64,000 nucleotides of DNA from positions 26,335 to 90,334 of the forward strand of contig JAPQWV010001406.1 in the NCBI GenBank assembly GCA_027422505.1, in the 5' to 3' direction. The position numbers and the translations under genes are program-made. This document shows positions 35,990 to 46,528 of the stretch, one piece after another. The notes beneath the pieces were generated by a model that was not told the DNA's origin, did not search any database, and saw only the letters and a list, made by a program, of their open reading frames with translations. Numbering within the stretch: the first letter of the stretch is position 1; each line of letters begins with the position of its first letter. The DNA is from Craterostigma plantagineum. Lineage: Eukaryota; Streptophyta; Magnoliopsida; Lamiales; Linderniaceae.

Positions 35990-36320
35990 TGTTCCAATAC
36001 ATACTCTTTACACCCGCAAGAAACTGGACGACTGTACGAAAACTGTTGCACGACTGTTATTGAAACAATCATGTAATTTAGGAAACAGGAGTAGGAACGA
36101 TGCAATTGTGCATTAGTTAAGTAATCTCTCACCTAATTGTTGTAGACTTCATACTCTTTACACCCACAAGAAACTGCACGACTGTACGAAATATTGCACG
36201 ACTGTTATTGAAACAGTCGTGGAACGATGCAGTAGTGCATTATAACAGTATACAACAGTAGTATTATGTACTTATTACATACCTTCAGTTAAGTAATCTC
36301 TCACCTAACTGTTATAGAAT
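35990..36320. repeat. Two tandem copies of a ~160-bp repeat
   Basis: Both copies contain catactctttacacccrcaag, actgyacgactgtacgaaa, gcacgactgttattgaaaca and gttaagtaatctctcaccta, in the same order. Confidence 0.75.
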
Positions 36321-36494
36321 TCATGGTAAACAATGTTGACTATTGCATCATCTTCAAGTTCATCTTCTTTCTTCGTCTCACGTTCGATCTAAGTCCAATA
36401 CCAAAATGTTTTCATTAGCCAGGTTTTGTCACACAGATCAATCATTTTGATGTGTAATATTGCAGGATTATCCATAGCTTTTTATAAAAAAATA

Positions 36495-36733
36495 CTCCGT
36501 CCCACTGATTTTATCACATTTTGCCATTTCGGACGTCCCACTAATTTTATCACCTTTCCTTATTTATCAAAAAAACTATCACAAACAATCAATATAATAA
36601 TATTAAATATTCTTAAAAGACGTGTTAAAATATACACTTTATTACCTTTTCATTGTACTATATTATTATAATAATACCACGTTAATTTACGTGCCCGGCC
36701 ACTTATGTGACAAAGTTACCGGGACGAAGGGAG
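36495..36733. mobile_element. Stowaway-like MITE (Tc1/mariner) inside the Helitron
   Basis: The ends ctccgtcccactgatttta and, reverse-complemented, ctcccttcgtcccggtaac form the typical Stowaway terminal inverted repeat, flanked by TA on both sides (36493-36494 and 36734-36735). 239 bp, non-coding. Confidence 0.85.
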
Positions 36734-37339
36734 TAATAAAATCATATTCTAGAGTCTCAGTCGTATAGTCTTACAGTCTTACGATGTCTAAGTAGTGCAG
36801 TCGATAAATGTGCATCGTTATGTTTTACAACGTTTAAGTATTGGTTGTGCAACCTTACAGTCATACAATGTTTAAGTAGTGGAGACCAATGTTCAAACAA
36901 CTTGAGATTTGACTCGTTTGAGACAGAGAAATTTGACTTTGGGCGATTGTTACATTAAGTAGTCTTTTAGTTGTCGTCTTACAAAGCTAATTTTATCATA
37001 ACCTAATATAATGTCAACCCGTGAAGCAGTCTTATAACATTGTTATTAGAAACAAATTCGACTTTTTTTATTATATAGAATAATAGTATATCAGTAGAGC
37101 AGTCTTGCAATATTGATGCTAAAAAATTCTTACCAATCTCCGATTCCTTAGCTTGAAGGTGGGTATAGTGGACTTGAGTTCTCTTCCTCACACTTCGACC
37201 CGTTGAAGATCAAAGAAGTTGAGATGCATAACAGAGTAATGAAGTTATATGATATGACAATATCCTGATCCCATAACTATTTACTCAATATACATTTCCC
37301 ATATAAAAATTACTGCATTATACATTACAAATAATTTTA

Positions 37340-37735
37340 TTTGACTTTCACCATAATAATATTTCAGTCGTGTTTTGTGAAGAATACCAACATTCAGATG
37401 TATCAGTAGTGCAAATTAAATGTTTCTAATGAATGTCAGTCGCTAAATAAATTAGAGTCAAAAGGTGAAATGCATTATACAATATAAATAATAATAATTT
37501 TGCATGATACATGATAAATTATTCATAATTATCGTCATAATAATATTTCAGCCGTGTATTGTAAAGAATGCCCAATATATTTTTTTATACGTGTAACAAT
37601 ATAAAAAAATATTGCATTATAAATTACACCATTTTTGCTTGATCTGGTCTGGCCATAATAATTTTTCAGTCATGTATTGTGAAGAATGCCAACATTCAGA
37701 TATTCGTATCAGTAATGCAAATTAAATGTTCACTA
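37340..37735. repeat. Degenerate ~150-bp tandem repeats
   Basis: Three copies of cataataatatttcagtcgt...gaagaatgccaacatt start near 37352, 37531 and 37653. Confidence 0.6.
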
Positions 37736-38497
37736 CGCTAAGTACTCGCTGAAGAAAAATATAAAGATTATATATCTTAATTTCAAAATCCATCATCTTT
37801 TGGGTGTTAAAATAAGCATTCTAGCGTATTTGATACAATAGGCCATTAACTCCGTAAATGTAGCAATGGAAAAAAAAAACTTAAAAGCAACATAATTAAC
37901 AACAAAAAATTAATTAAAATGGTAAAGACTAACCGAGTAATCGAAACAGATGCATATGCCTTAGACGATTGATATTGGTAAGCTCATCGAGAAATAATCT
38001 TGGCCCTTATTTCTCTCCCTAGAATAACACTTGGATGCAATCTTCAAATGTACGGCCATCGTAGGTGGATCAGTAAAATAAATTTTGACACGTCACCTCA
38101 ACAACAAAATTCTTTATATCTTTTTCAGCGAGTACTTAGCCACATTTTCCCCACTTGCAGTTGTGACTAAACCGTCAAGGAAACGATTGATGAGTCAAAT
38201 ATTAAGGTATTACTGTAAAATGAAAGGAAACCCCAAATCCTATACCCTAGAAACACCAAAAAAGGCTCACACTTGCTCGTAAGCTGGAAATGATATCCAC
38301 TCAGAGAAGTTCTCACCTCAGACTTTCTTCAAGTCATCCTACTCAGTGAGCTCAATAGCTTAATATCATCTGCCTGTCCACAGTAGCACCAAATAACTCG
38401 ACGATTAAAAATTAACGAACATTGTAGCACACAAAATCATAAACACAAAATTGATAAACAAAACGGGTGAAATACCTTGGCCACATGTTTGCTACTG

Positions 38498-38870
38498 TAG
38501 GGAAAAACTTGCACTACTGCTGGTTTGACCACATGATTGCACTACTGAAGAACTGCAGCACTGAGGAGAATTGCACTACCGAACAGATTTGCACTACCGA
38601 AGAACTGCACCACTGAGGAGAATTGCACTACCGAACATATTTGCACTACCGAACACATGATTGCACTACTGAAGAACTACACCACTGAGGAGAATTGCAC
38701 TACCGAACAGATTTGCATTACCGAAGAGATTTGCACTACCGAAGAAAATACACTACCAACCAGAAGGTCAGTAGTGTGTAATTCGGTAGTGCAATATGCA
38801 ATAGTTCATCCTATTCAGTAGTGTACAATTCAGTAGTGTATAATTCAGTAGTGCATTACGGCTAACATTT
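38498..38870. repeat. Short-motif array (gcactaccgaa / cagtagtgcaa)
   Basis: More than ten copies of ttgcactaccgaa and related gaactgcaccactgagg run in tandem to about 38770. Reverse-oriented cagtagtgca copies then follow to 38860. Non-coding. Confidence 0.8.
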
Positions 38871-39579
38871 ATTCAGTTAACAATATTTACAATGTTCTCC
38901 CGATTTGAACAATTTTGACAAATGAGAAACGGTAATTTGTTTCGATCGGTATAATAATTAATAACTGGTTTAATTTCTAAGAAAATGGTCAGTAGTGTGC
39001 AATTCGTTAGTGCATTATGGATAAGTAATTCGTAAGGATGAAACTGCAAGAGTGAGACCGTAAGCGTCCAATTCGCACGACGGCTGTTTTGCACAACTAA
39101 ATTGTTGAAATTATCGCGGTAAGTTGCACTACTGCAGCTCCATCAACGTATGACTGCTCGTAGAAACACACGATTATTGCCCCATATATTGATCAAACTT
39201 CACGTTAAATAGTGTTAGGATTCAAACACCATGAAGTGATACGCAGGGAGGTAAAGACATGCAACATCAATAAAATAACATCTCTTGCAGGATTCTCAAT
39301 GATAACATTTAACGAACATCAGCACAACGGTACGATTTAGTCATCCACAAATTCATATTTCACGCAAAAAGAGAATAATGGACAATCAGAATTTAATTGT
39401 TCCATTACGATTTAGTCATCGACAAATATAGCAAAGGCAAATCATGAATTAATGATGCGATCGATCACAAAAGCGATCACATTTAAAGGTGAATTGGAAT
39501 TAGATGGCATTACCCTTTTAGTCGGTGAAAAAAGATCGAAATGATCGAGTTAGATATAGCGAAATGGCATCATCGCCCG

Positions 39580-40225
39580 TCGTCCCTTTCGAACCTGCAT
39601 CTTATCAAACGGAAGGGATCACATGGACGCGAGATCACGAAGCCCGATCCGGCGTACACAACCTTACCCTCCACTCTGTTCTCCTGAGCGGTGGCCTTCA
39701 TGTTTTCGAGCAGAAGTTCAATCAGAAGACAATGACCTGAAAAGACATAGAATAGAACAGCAGAGCAGAGACATTTTATTACGTGAGCTTATATGAGGCT
39801 GAATAATATGACAAATTTTACCGAGATGATTAGTTGCAAACGACAGTTCGACGTTGTCTCGAGAGAGCGTGATGGAGGAGCCATAACACCCGCATTATTA
39901 CTTTTGTCAAACAAATAAACAAAAGCATATAATGCAAGATTAATAAGGTATAGAAACCTCATTTTTTAAGCTCAATCATCTTTATTACTCACATGAGAAC
40001 GTGAAGAGGTAGCCCTAAGGAGTTATACTCTTATGCGAATTTTCTTACAGATGCCGAAGAACTGAGGTCGAGCTCCATGACGTCGATTTTAGCTTCGGGG
40101 ATCTCTTTAATATCGTTTCTTGACCTTTTTCCCGCCTTTGACATTACTGCTATTGTTACATGAAAGATGTGCAGTGCGAGGACTCGTGCGGTTCAGTTCC
40201 AATGCCGCTCGAAGCTCCTGAAAAA
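39580..40225 (-). pseudogene. Captured SDR fragment (TIC32-like dehydrogenase)
   Basis: Minus-strand pieces in gene order: GASSGIGTE (nucleotide-binding Gly motif, near 40225), KETILK...EAKIDVMELDLSSSASV (40048-40115), LSRDNVELSFATNHLG (39825-39880) and LLLENMKATAQENRVEGKVV (39640-39720). These match consecutive exons of short-chain dehydrogenases of the TIC32/retinol-dehydrogenase-like group. The catalytic YxxxK region is absent and several frames are broken. Carried by the Helitron. Confidence 0.75.
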
Positions 40226-40465
40226 TAAATCGAATAAGAATGTAATGAGAAATTTAGGCTGCAAAAAAAATCAATCACCACATCTTCAGGACTGAAAAAT
40301 CGAGATAAAACAACCCATGATTATCGTTTACATCCATCTATACCACGAAAACGCCATGAAACGAAAAGAAGGGAAGCAAAAGTGATGAAGGGGGATGCCT
40401 AAATAGTATAAAGAAACAGAAAAAGAAAGAAATTTGCACTTATCATCAAAATAAATTCTACATAC

Positions 40466-40730
40466 TCAGCTGAAGACGCCTCTAAAATCACCACCGACAT
40501 TGGAAGCAATAGCGACTACTGGCGACGGTCCACCAAAGCTGTGAAAGAAACGAATATAATCAATACAGTGCAAGTAAAAAATGGAATCAGAGCGCTCACC
40601 GGAGCGATTCCTCCTAGGAACAACATCGCCTATCACTTCATCGGTGGGGGAGCCAATAACTGCCACGACGATCGGAGAGTACTGATTCCACCTTGGTTCG
40701 TCCGACGAACACCTGTCCTCCCGCCTAACT
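40466..40730 (-). pseudogene. Unidentified captured sequence
   Basis: Two exon-like minus-strand stretches, VAVIGSPTDEVIGDVVPRRN and SFGGPSPVVAIASNVGGDF, lack an obvious family. They sit between recognisable captured fragments in the same orientation, so they may come from another host gene. Confidence 0.3.
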
Positions 40731-40847
40731 CATTTTCTTTGTACTCGTCATTTCTGTACTCTCGTTCTCCTTGTACTTCTCATTTGACCTTTCCATCATC
40801 CTCTTCAAATTCAGCCGATCTCGGTCCTTCCTATGCTCTGATTATGG

Positions 40848-41205
40848 CAGTCCACGTTGAGCAAATACGAAGCGTTTGAGATTACAGCCGAGACTTGAAT
40901 CTGAAATCGGGGGTAACAAAAAACCAGAACGTCGAGTTAATAAATTGATCCAAGATAGAAAATGACGTCAAAATTGAAATATTAGCAAATCTTTCATAGC
41001 AGCAGCCTTCTTATGATGCTCAAATCAAGCTCGTTTCCCTCGATATCTTGAATTGCATTTTGACCCAAGAAAAGTTGTCGATTTCATCGCATCCTATTTT
41101 TATAACAATATACAAAAGTGAAGGATAATTTTATCAAATTATGTTTACCCGAATCATTCCAGGCCAAAAATGTCAAGCTCCATTCCTCTTTGTCTCTCTC
41201 AGCCA
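40848..41205. repeat. Direct repeat, copy 1 (CesA-derived)
   Basis: About 340 bp matching 42083-42415 at roughly 90% by eye, in the same orientation. Confidence 0.85.
40988..41190 (-). pseudogene. Captured cellulose synthase (CesA) fragment, copy 1
   Basis: Minus strand: a WPGMI end of exon at about 41160-41180 directly abutting POLLUX sequence, an intron, then FLGQNAIQDIEGNEL and FEHHKKAAAMKDL (40988-41077). Plant CesA proteins have HPGMIQ at the same exon end and then VFLGQNGVRDIEGNELPRLV and GFxHHKKAGAMN. The stretch between GNEL and the HHKK motif (about 13 residues) is deleted in this copy. Confidence 0.7.
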
Positions 41206-41850
41206 TGACAACCACTATTCCTCCACCCAAATTCTCATTGGCTATGGCAAGTTGATTCAATAGCGATCCCTGAGAATGTGGTACTACTCATCAATCTAAA
41301 TGGCTACGTAAAGAAGACACAATCAAACAGTTCATCAACGTAAATTTGAACCTAGATAATCTCTTCCTTTTATCTAGCAAGAAAGAAGGCATTGTCCTTA
41401 CCAACTTATCGTTCCACCTCAGGATAAGAGTGTAATTTTGATAAAAAAAAAAAAAAATAGATGGCAAAACTATCATATGTTACTCGAAAAAGAGCCAGTC
41501 CACCAAGACCTATCAACAATAATGTAGCAAGTAAGAGTGTCACGGCTTAATATACTGGTTGACGGATAAAAATAAGTCAACTCGGTATGCTAGCTGGTTG
41601 TTGAAAGATAATTCCTCCGTTTTATTCTCCAACGATCTCTTCTAGAGCTTGAAACATAGCCAACATGCTTGAACAAAAGGAACGGGAGGGATAATAACAT
41701 TACCGAAGCAGCTAGAGCTGTAAATTTCAGACGTTTACGAAATAGGTAATCGGTATAAACATTCTCAGGCGGTGGCGAGTAGCTTATGTTTACAGAGTCC
41801 AACAAAGTGCAAACTATCAGTCGTGCTTCGAGCTCAGAAATTTGAGCCCT
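41160..41850 (-). pseudogene. Captured POLLUX/DMI1 (SYM8) ion-channel fragment
   Basis: Minus strand, in gene order: AQISELEARL and LDSVNISYSPPPENVYTDYL then FTALAASVMLLSLPFLLFKH (41630-41850), NYTLILRWNDKL (41408-41445), and GSLLNQLAIANENLGGGIVV then VMAERDKEE (41165-41276). These correspond to the pre-channel, channel-proximal and first RCK-like exons of the nuclear-envelope ion channel POLLUX/DMI1. The pore and most cytosolic domains are missing. A one-base break follows RDKEE. Confidence 0.8.
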
Positions 41851-42082
41851 ACAAAAACAGCGGGAAAAAATTGTTAATCAGAAAGGAAAAACATTAGGCT
41901 CATCCAATTAAAGGGCTCCTTCTTCTTGAAAATTACCCTAATTCAATAATCTCGCCTTGCAAAGAGATATACATGTACATCAACGATGAGAAAAATATGG
42001 CGAGTATCTACAAGAGACTGGCAATCAATCACTAACTCGCAGTATTCACTATAATTCCCCACTGTTGTTGTCTATGTAATGA

Positions 42083-42425
42083 TCGCAATCCACATTGAGC
42101 AATACGAAACGTTTGAGATTACAGCTGAGACTCGAATCTGAAATCGGGGGAAACAAAAACCTAAATGTCGAGTAAATAAATTGATCCAAGATCGAAAAGG
42201 ACGTCAAATCGAAATATTACCAAATCATTCATAGCACCAGCCTTCTTATGATGCTCAAATCCAGCTCGTTTCCCTCGATATCTCGAACTGCATTTTGATC
42301 CAAGAAAAGCTGTCGATTTCATCGCATCCTATTTTTATAACAATATATAAAGTGAAGGATTATTTGATCAAATTATGTTTACCTGAATCATTCCAGGCCA
42401 AAGAGTTCCATCTTGCATTGTCTAT
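42083..42425 (-). pseudogene. Captured cellulose synthase fragment, copy 2
   Basis: Minus strand: MQDGTLWPGMIQ (42384-42425) at an exon end with GTAAAC donor, intron, then LFLDQNAVRDIEGNEL and FEHHKKAGAMNDL (42221-42311). The first exon has lost the segment between WPG and MIQ that CesA proteins have (NN..RDHPG). It is the better preserved of the two direct copies. Confidence 0.75.
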
Positions 42426-42604
42426 CCTTCCTCGGGCATCTTTTTGCGACCAATAGCATGAAGCTACACTTCAATTTCCACACCCCCCCTTCAAAAACAC
42501 TCAAATTTGCACAGAATTTCAAGAATATCATCCTAAGATATCAATCAACATGAAAATGGCCTTCAGCTAACCCATAAACTTACTTAAATCCCATAAACGA
42601 AACC

Positions 42605-43118
42605 CTAATCGGCATACACCTGGCGTTTATCAAAATCCACGCCGACGCAATTCGCCAAGAAGAAGTACGACCCAGGTTTGCGGGAGATGGCTGGCTGAAT
42701 CCTGCCGATCGGCTCGGCCACGGACCTAAACTCCAGCGTCCCCACGCACGTCGACGCCAGCAAAGGGGTGAAGACCATGTGGTTCCTCGAGGAGACGCAA
42801 ACGACATCGTACTTCTTCATATCGATGTCCTTGATCAGCCTGCACCCGGCCCAGCCAGAACCCAACACCACCACCCTCGATTTCTCACGCCTTAGTGGGG
42901 CCAAGGCTCGGATGCTTAGGCTCGGCAGCCTTCATATCATCTCTCTCTGAAGCTGAGCAGTGGGTGAACTGAGAAAATAGAGTCCTCGGCGAGTTTGGAT
43001 GTCGTGATTTTCCGAGCAGTGAAGCTCCAACGACCAACTGTTCGCCATGATCGCACCCATCCTTTGCATCGTAGTGAAAAGAAAAGAAGAGAAAGTCACA
43101 AACTGAACAGACATTCAC
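42605..43118 (-). pseudogene. Captured alternative NAD(P)H dehydrogenase (NDA) N-terminal fragment
   Basis: Minus strand: [20 protein letters not shown], then after a frame change the dinucleotide-binding motif [18 protein letters not shown] and [40 protein letters not shown] and [11 protein letters not shown] before a stop at 42605. It matches the first third of internal mitochondrial NDA1/NDA2 enzymes; the rest of the protein is absent. It lies closest to the Helitron 5' end. Confidence 0.82.
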
Positions 43119-43474
43119 AATGACTGTTCAACTTTCTTCCTGTTGGGTTCCTTTTTTTTTTATTATTCATTACTTTGCAACGTGAATAGGAAAAAACCAA
43201 AAGGTGAATAGGAAAAGTCAAAAGATAAAACTTTGATTTATGGGGTTTCGTTTTTCGTAAGATGGCACTTGGTAATTCCATTCAACAGTAGACCCAAAAT
43301 GGTCATTGTACTTTTGAGCGCTGACGTGTCACGCAGCGATTGGCTATAGGAGGGTCAATGAGAGGTCAACTATTTTACTTTTAATAAGTATATGATTCTA
43401 TTTAATAAAATAGTTGTCAACTTAACCTGGCACCAATGCTGGCGTGGAAAGAACTTGACATTATATAATATTGA

Positions 43475-43882
43475 TCTAAAACCCCAACGTCTTTGGGCTG
43501 ATTCTATTAGGCCTTAATGTTCTAATGGGCCTCTTACCCTGTGGTTAAATGGGCTTTTAAAATAGTCAGATTTCAGATTACTTGCCCAAGTTTACTTGCC
43601 AATTATTATAACATCATCAAATATGATTTTAGATTAGAATTAGACCGTTGATACTAATAAACAAGAAATCACTACGAACTAATCTTTTTTCCAATTGAGG
43701 CCTGATTCAGTTCAAATTTTCTCGGACCAAGCTTAACGTCATTACCAAATTCTTCTTAACACACTGGGATTCGCTGACTTGCTACGCTCCAATCCCATTT
43801 CTGTGTATATATATATGTATAACATAACCCAAACCTTGTCCCTTCATTCCCCGACAGAATCCCCGACACAAAAAAAAAAGAC
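43475..43882 (+). promoter_or_regulatory. Promoter region of the MADS gene
   Basis: A TATA-like gtatatatatatgtata lies at 43804-43820, about 65 bases before the start at 43883. The Helitron is inserted about 400 bp upstream. Confidence 0.45.
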
Positions 43883-45026
43883 ATGATGAGTTCACAGCAG
43901 AAAAAGAGCAAAGGCAGGCAAAAGATAAAGATGGAGAAAATTCCCGACCAAACTAGCCTACAAGTGACCTTCTCCAAGCGCAAGGCCGGCCTATTCAAGA
44001 AGGCCAGCGAGCTGTGCACCCTCTGCGGCGCCGAAGCCGCGGTGGTCCTTTTCTCGCCGGGAAACAAGTCCTACTGCTTCGGCCACCCCAACGTGGACGC
44101 CATCATTCAGAGGTACCAAGGCGCGGCGGCGGCGGCGGAGGAGGAGACGCCGACCCATCGACCGGCGGTGCGACGCCATCATCGAAGCTCACAGGGCTTC
44201 CAACATCCAGGGGCTCAACTCCGAGCTGACGAGGATCGATGCCATGGTGGCGGCCGAGAAAAGGCAGGAAGAAGAGCTGGAGGTGATGAAGAAGGCCGGC
44301 CGAGCTCAGAGGTGGTTTCCGAAGCCGATGGAGGAGCTGAGCTACGCCGAGCTCTGTTCTCTGAGGGAGTCCGTGCTCAAGTTCAAACACGACAGGAGCA
44401 GAAAGTCCGAGAAGCCACGGAGAAAGATGCTGTCGTCAATGCTCCTTCAAATGTTATTACATCTGCTGATAACTGTAATAATACTCTCATCATCAGTTTC
44501 TGATCAATATCCCTTTAGAACAGCATCATTTAATCCTTTCCAAGTAGTTCCTGTGAGACTTGGTGATCGCAGCAGCTCTTCTCAAGTTCCAAAGTACGAT
44601 GATGATGTCAGATTCTTGCCACCATTTGCACCTAAAGTTGGGCTCAGTAACTTCTACAGTGGGCAGTTTGAATCTGGAGAGAGCAGCAAACAGCATCATC
44701 ATCATCATCATTACGATGATGATCAACAGATGAATATGATCGGTGGCTTTGGACAGCAGCAGCAGCAGCAAATCGGTGGTTCCAACTATGATAATCATCC
44801 TTATAATAATAACCTGGCTTCTATCTATGGAGGGCATCAATATGGTGTCGATGACATGAATAATAATGGTGGTGGTGGTGGCTCATCGATGGCGGCATAT
44901 AACATGGCCGGCGGCGCCTCTTCTTCTAACAACGATCAGCTTCGTTTTGATCCGATGAAAAACAATATTAATGGATATGGCGGCGGCGGCGTTGATGGGA
45001 ATGATGGAGGATTTGGTGCTATATAA
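43883..45026 (+). CDS. Type I (M-alpha) MADS-box protein, AGL62-like
   Basis: Intronless, as usual for type I MADS genes. It starts [20 protein letters not shown] at 43883 and has the MADS domain: [37 protein letters not shown] and [14 protein letters not shown]. The downstream frame gives [20 protein letters not shown] and [17 protein letters not shown] (coiled-coil-like), [20 protein letters not shown], then a low-complexity C terminus rich in His, Gln, Asn and Gly runs, ending GGFGAI. AGL62-class proteins act in central cell and endosperm development with AGL80-type partners. The frame changes once near 44155 (an extra C in gaccca). Another shifted stretch around 44400-44505 may hold a pair of compensating errors. 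Confidence 0.87.
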
Positions 45027-45434
45027 ATGGGAGGTTTTAATATTATATTTTCTTGTTTTTTCGATGTCTATGCTATGTCCGTACGTAGGTGATTTTCTCA
45101 GACTTCTCTATTTCACTGCTCTTACCTTGATTTACCCGTGAAGATGATATGTGTAAGCGAAATAATATCATAATGTGTAATAAAATATATGTTTTTACTA
45201 TGGGAAGTTAATTAATTATGTTTCTTTTCGTTGTTGGATCACATGATCAGTCTCATCTCGTTCGATTATAATGTTATATCTGGATGATCATTGAAAACCA
45301 AGATCACGAAGATCTCATCATCTTAATTAATATTTATTCATAGGAGGACCGTTTAAAATCTCCGCTAATGATAATAATTCAGCATATTCCATGTTCATAT
45401 GAAGTCAATATGCTTATTTTTCCATCATTGTTTC
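45027..45434. other. MADS 3' region
   Basis: AT-rich, with a possible polyadenylation signal (aataaaatat) near 45180. It ends at the Sirevirus target duplication (gtttc, 45430-45434). Confidence 0.4.
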
Positions 45435-46225
45435 TGAAGGCGGTCCCGTACACAATGGATGTAAAAACACTAAGTTGTATACTGATGTTGGACGTGATGT
45501 TGGGCTAACACTCGAACTCACTTTTAAAGCACAGCGGAAATGATCGAAACTTGGTGATAAAAACGAAACGAACACACACGATGTTTGTGCAGCCAGTCAA
45601 ATAACTTGCTGCGAGACCCAAAGGGTAAAGATCCACTAGAAAGATGGATTACAAAAAACTATCGAAAAAGATAGTCAAAAACTAGTCTAGCCAAAACCTA
45701 CGAATCAATAAAGAATTCAGCAACTACTAGACTAAAAAGAAAACTCTTTCAAGAAAATAACTCTCGCTCAAAACGCTCTGATATTCGCTCGTGTTCGTCG
45801 TCAAGCAAAATGGTTAAGTCTTCGACTTTAAATACTCCTTCGATTTGTCCAAGACTTCGCCTCTTGTCTTAGCAACTTCCCACAACGTCCACTAACGTCC
45901 ACTAAGAGTATTTGGACAGTTAGTGACCGTTGGGAGTTGATTTGGTCAGTTCCAAGAGCTCGGTCTCTACTTGTTCTTCAAGCTACCTATTTTTAGCATC
46001 CACTCTTCCTATTTTCGTTCAACCTCTTCTGCGCTTCTTCCACACGGTTTGAAGCGTTCAATCTCTTATCCATAACCTGCACATTGCTAGTAAAATGCCA
46101 TGTCAGCAGTAAAGTTAGTTTTGGGCATGAAAGATAAAACAGAGAAAAAAGGGAACATTCCCGACCAACAATGTTGGCTAGAATGTTACCCCAACATTGT
46201 CAATGCTGAATGCTCAACATTAACA
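45435..46225 (-). repeat. 3' LTR of the Sirevirus
   Basis: 791 bp. Differs from the 5' LTR by scattered single-base changes and indels. It includes clusters of atgttg/caacat at 45488-45510 and 46168-46222. Confidence 0.93.
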
Positions 46226-46528
46226 ATCTCCCCCTTTTTATCTTTCTTCCCAAAACCAAAGCAGAAGTTATCCTTAGCAAAGCTCCCCCTAAAGGCAACA
46301 TCAACTCAACCAAAAAAAAAATATGGTTAGAGTTAGACGACACACAAAATAGTACAACTAATACTATCCAAAGTACTAAAATTAGTACAAGCCGTAAGGG
46401 TTCTTGAGACATCTGCAAAAAAGAAACATAGACATGGTCCAAAGCAAACAAATCATGCGCACACAAATAAAAATGCAAAGCAGGCATGCAAACAAAAAAC
46501 ACACAAGCGCAAACTGCTTCTTCACTCC

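Larger units (their letters stand above)
35706..43474 (-). mobile_element. Non-autonomous Helitron with captured gene fragments
   Basis: On the minus strand the element begins TCAATATTATATAATG after an A (43475) and ends with a hairpin CCCGTGC-AAC-GCACGGG, a short spacer and CTAG, followed by T (35705). TC start, terminal hairpin, CTAG end and insertion between A and T are the four Helitron hallmarks. The 7.8 kb interior has no Rep/helicase ORF but holds decayed, same-strand fragments of an SDR gene, cellulose synthase, a POLLUX/DMI1 ion channel and an alternative NAD(P)H dehydrogenase. A Stowaway MITE and arrays of gcactac/gcacgac motifs are also inside. The 5' boundary is less certain than the 3' one. 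Confidence 0.78.

Noticed and set aside
38498..38870. Regular repeats suggesting a CRISPR-like array
   Set aside because: Units are short, variable and contiguous without unique spacers, in eukaryotic DNA; it is a minisatellite.
44014..44390. Alternative-frame ORFs over the MADS gene
   Set aside because: They mirror the MADS-box coding sequence in wrong frames and show no domain.
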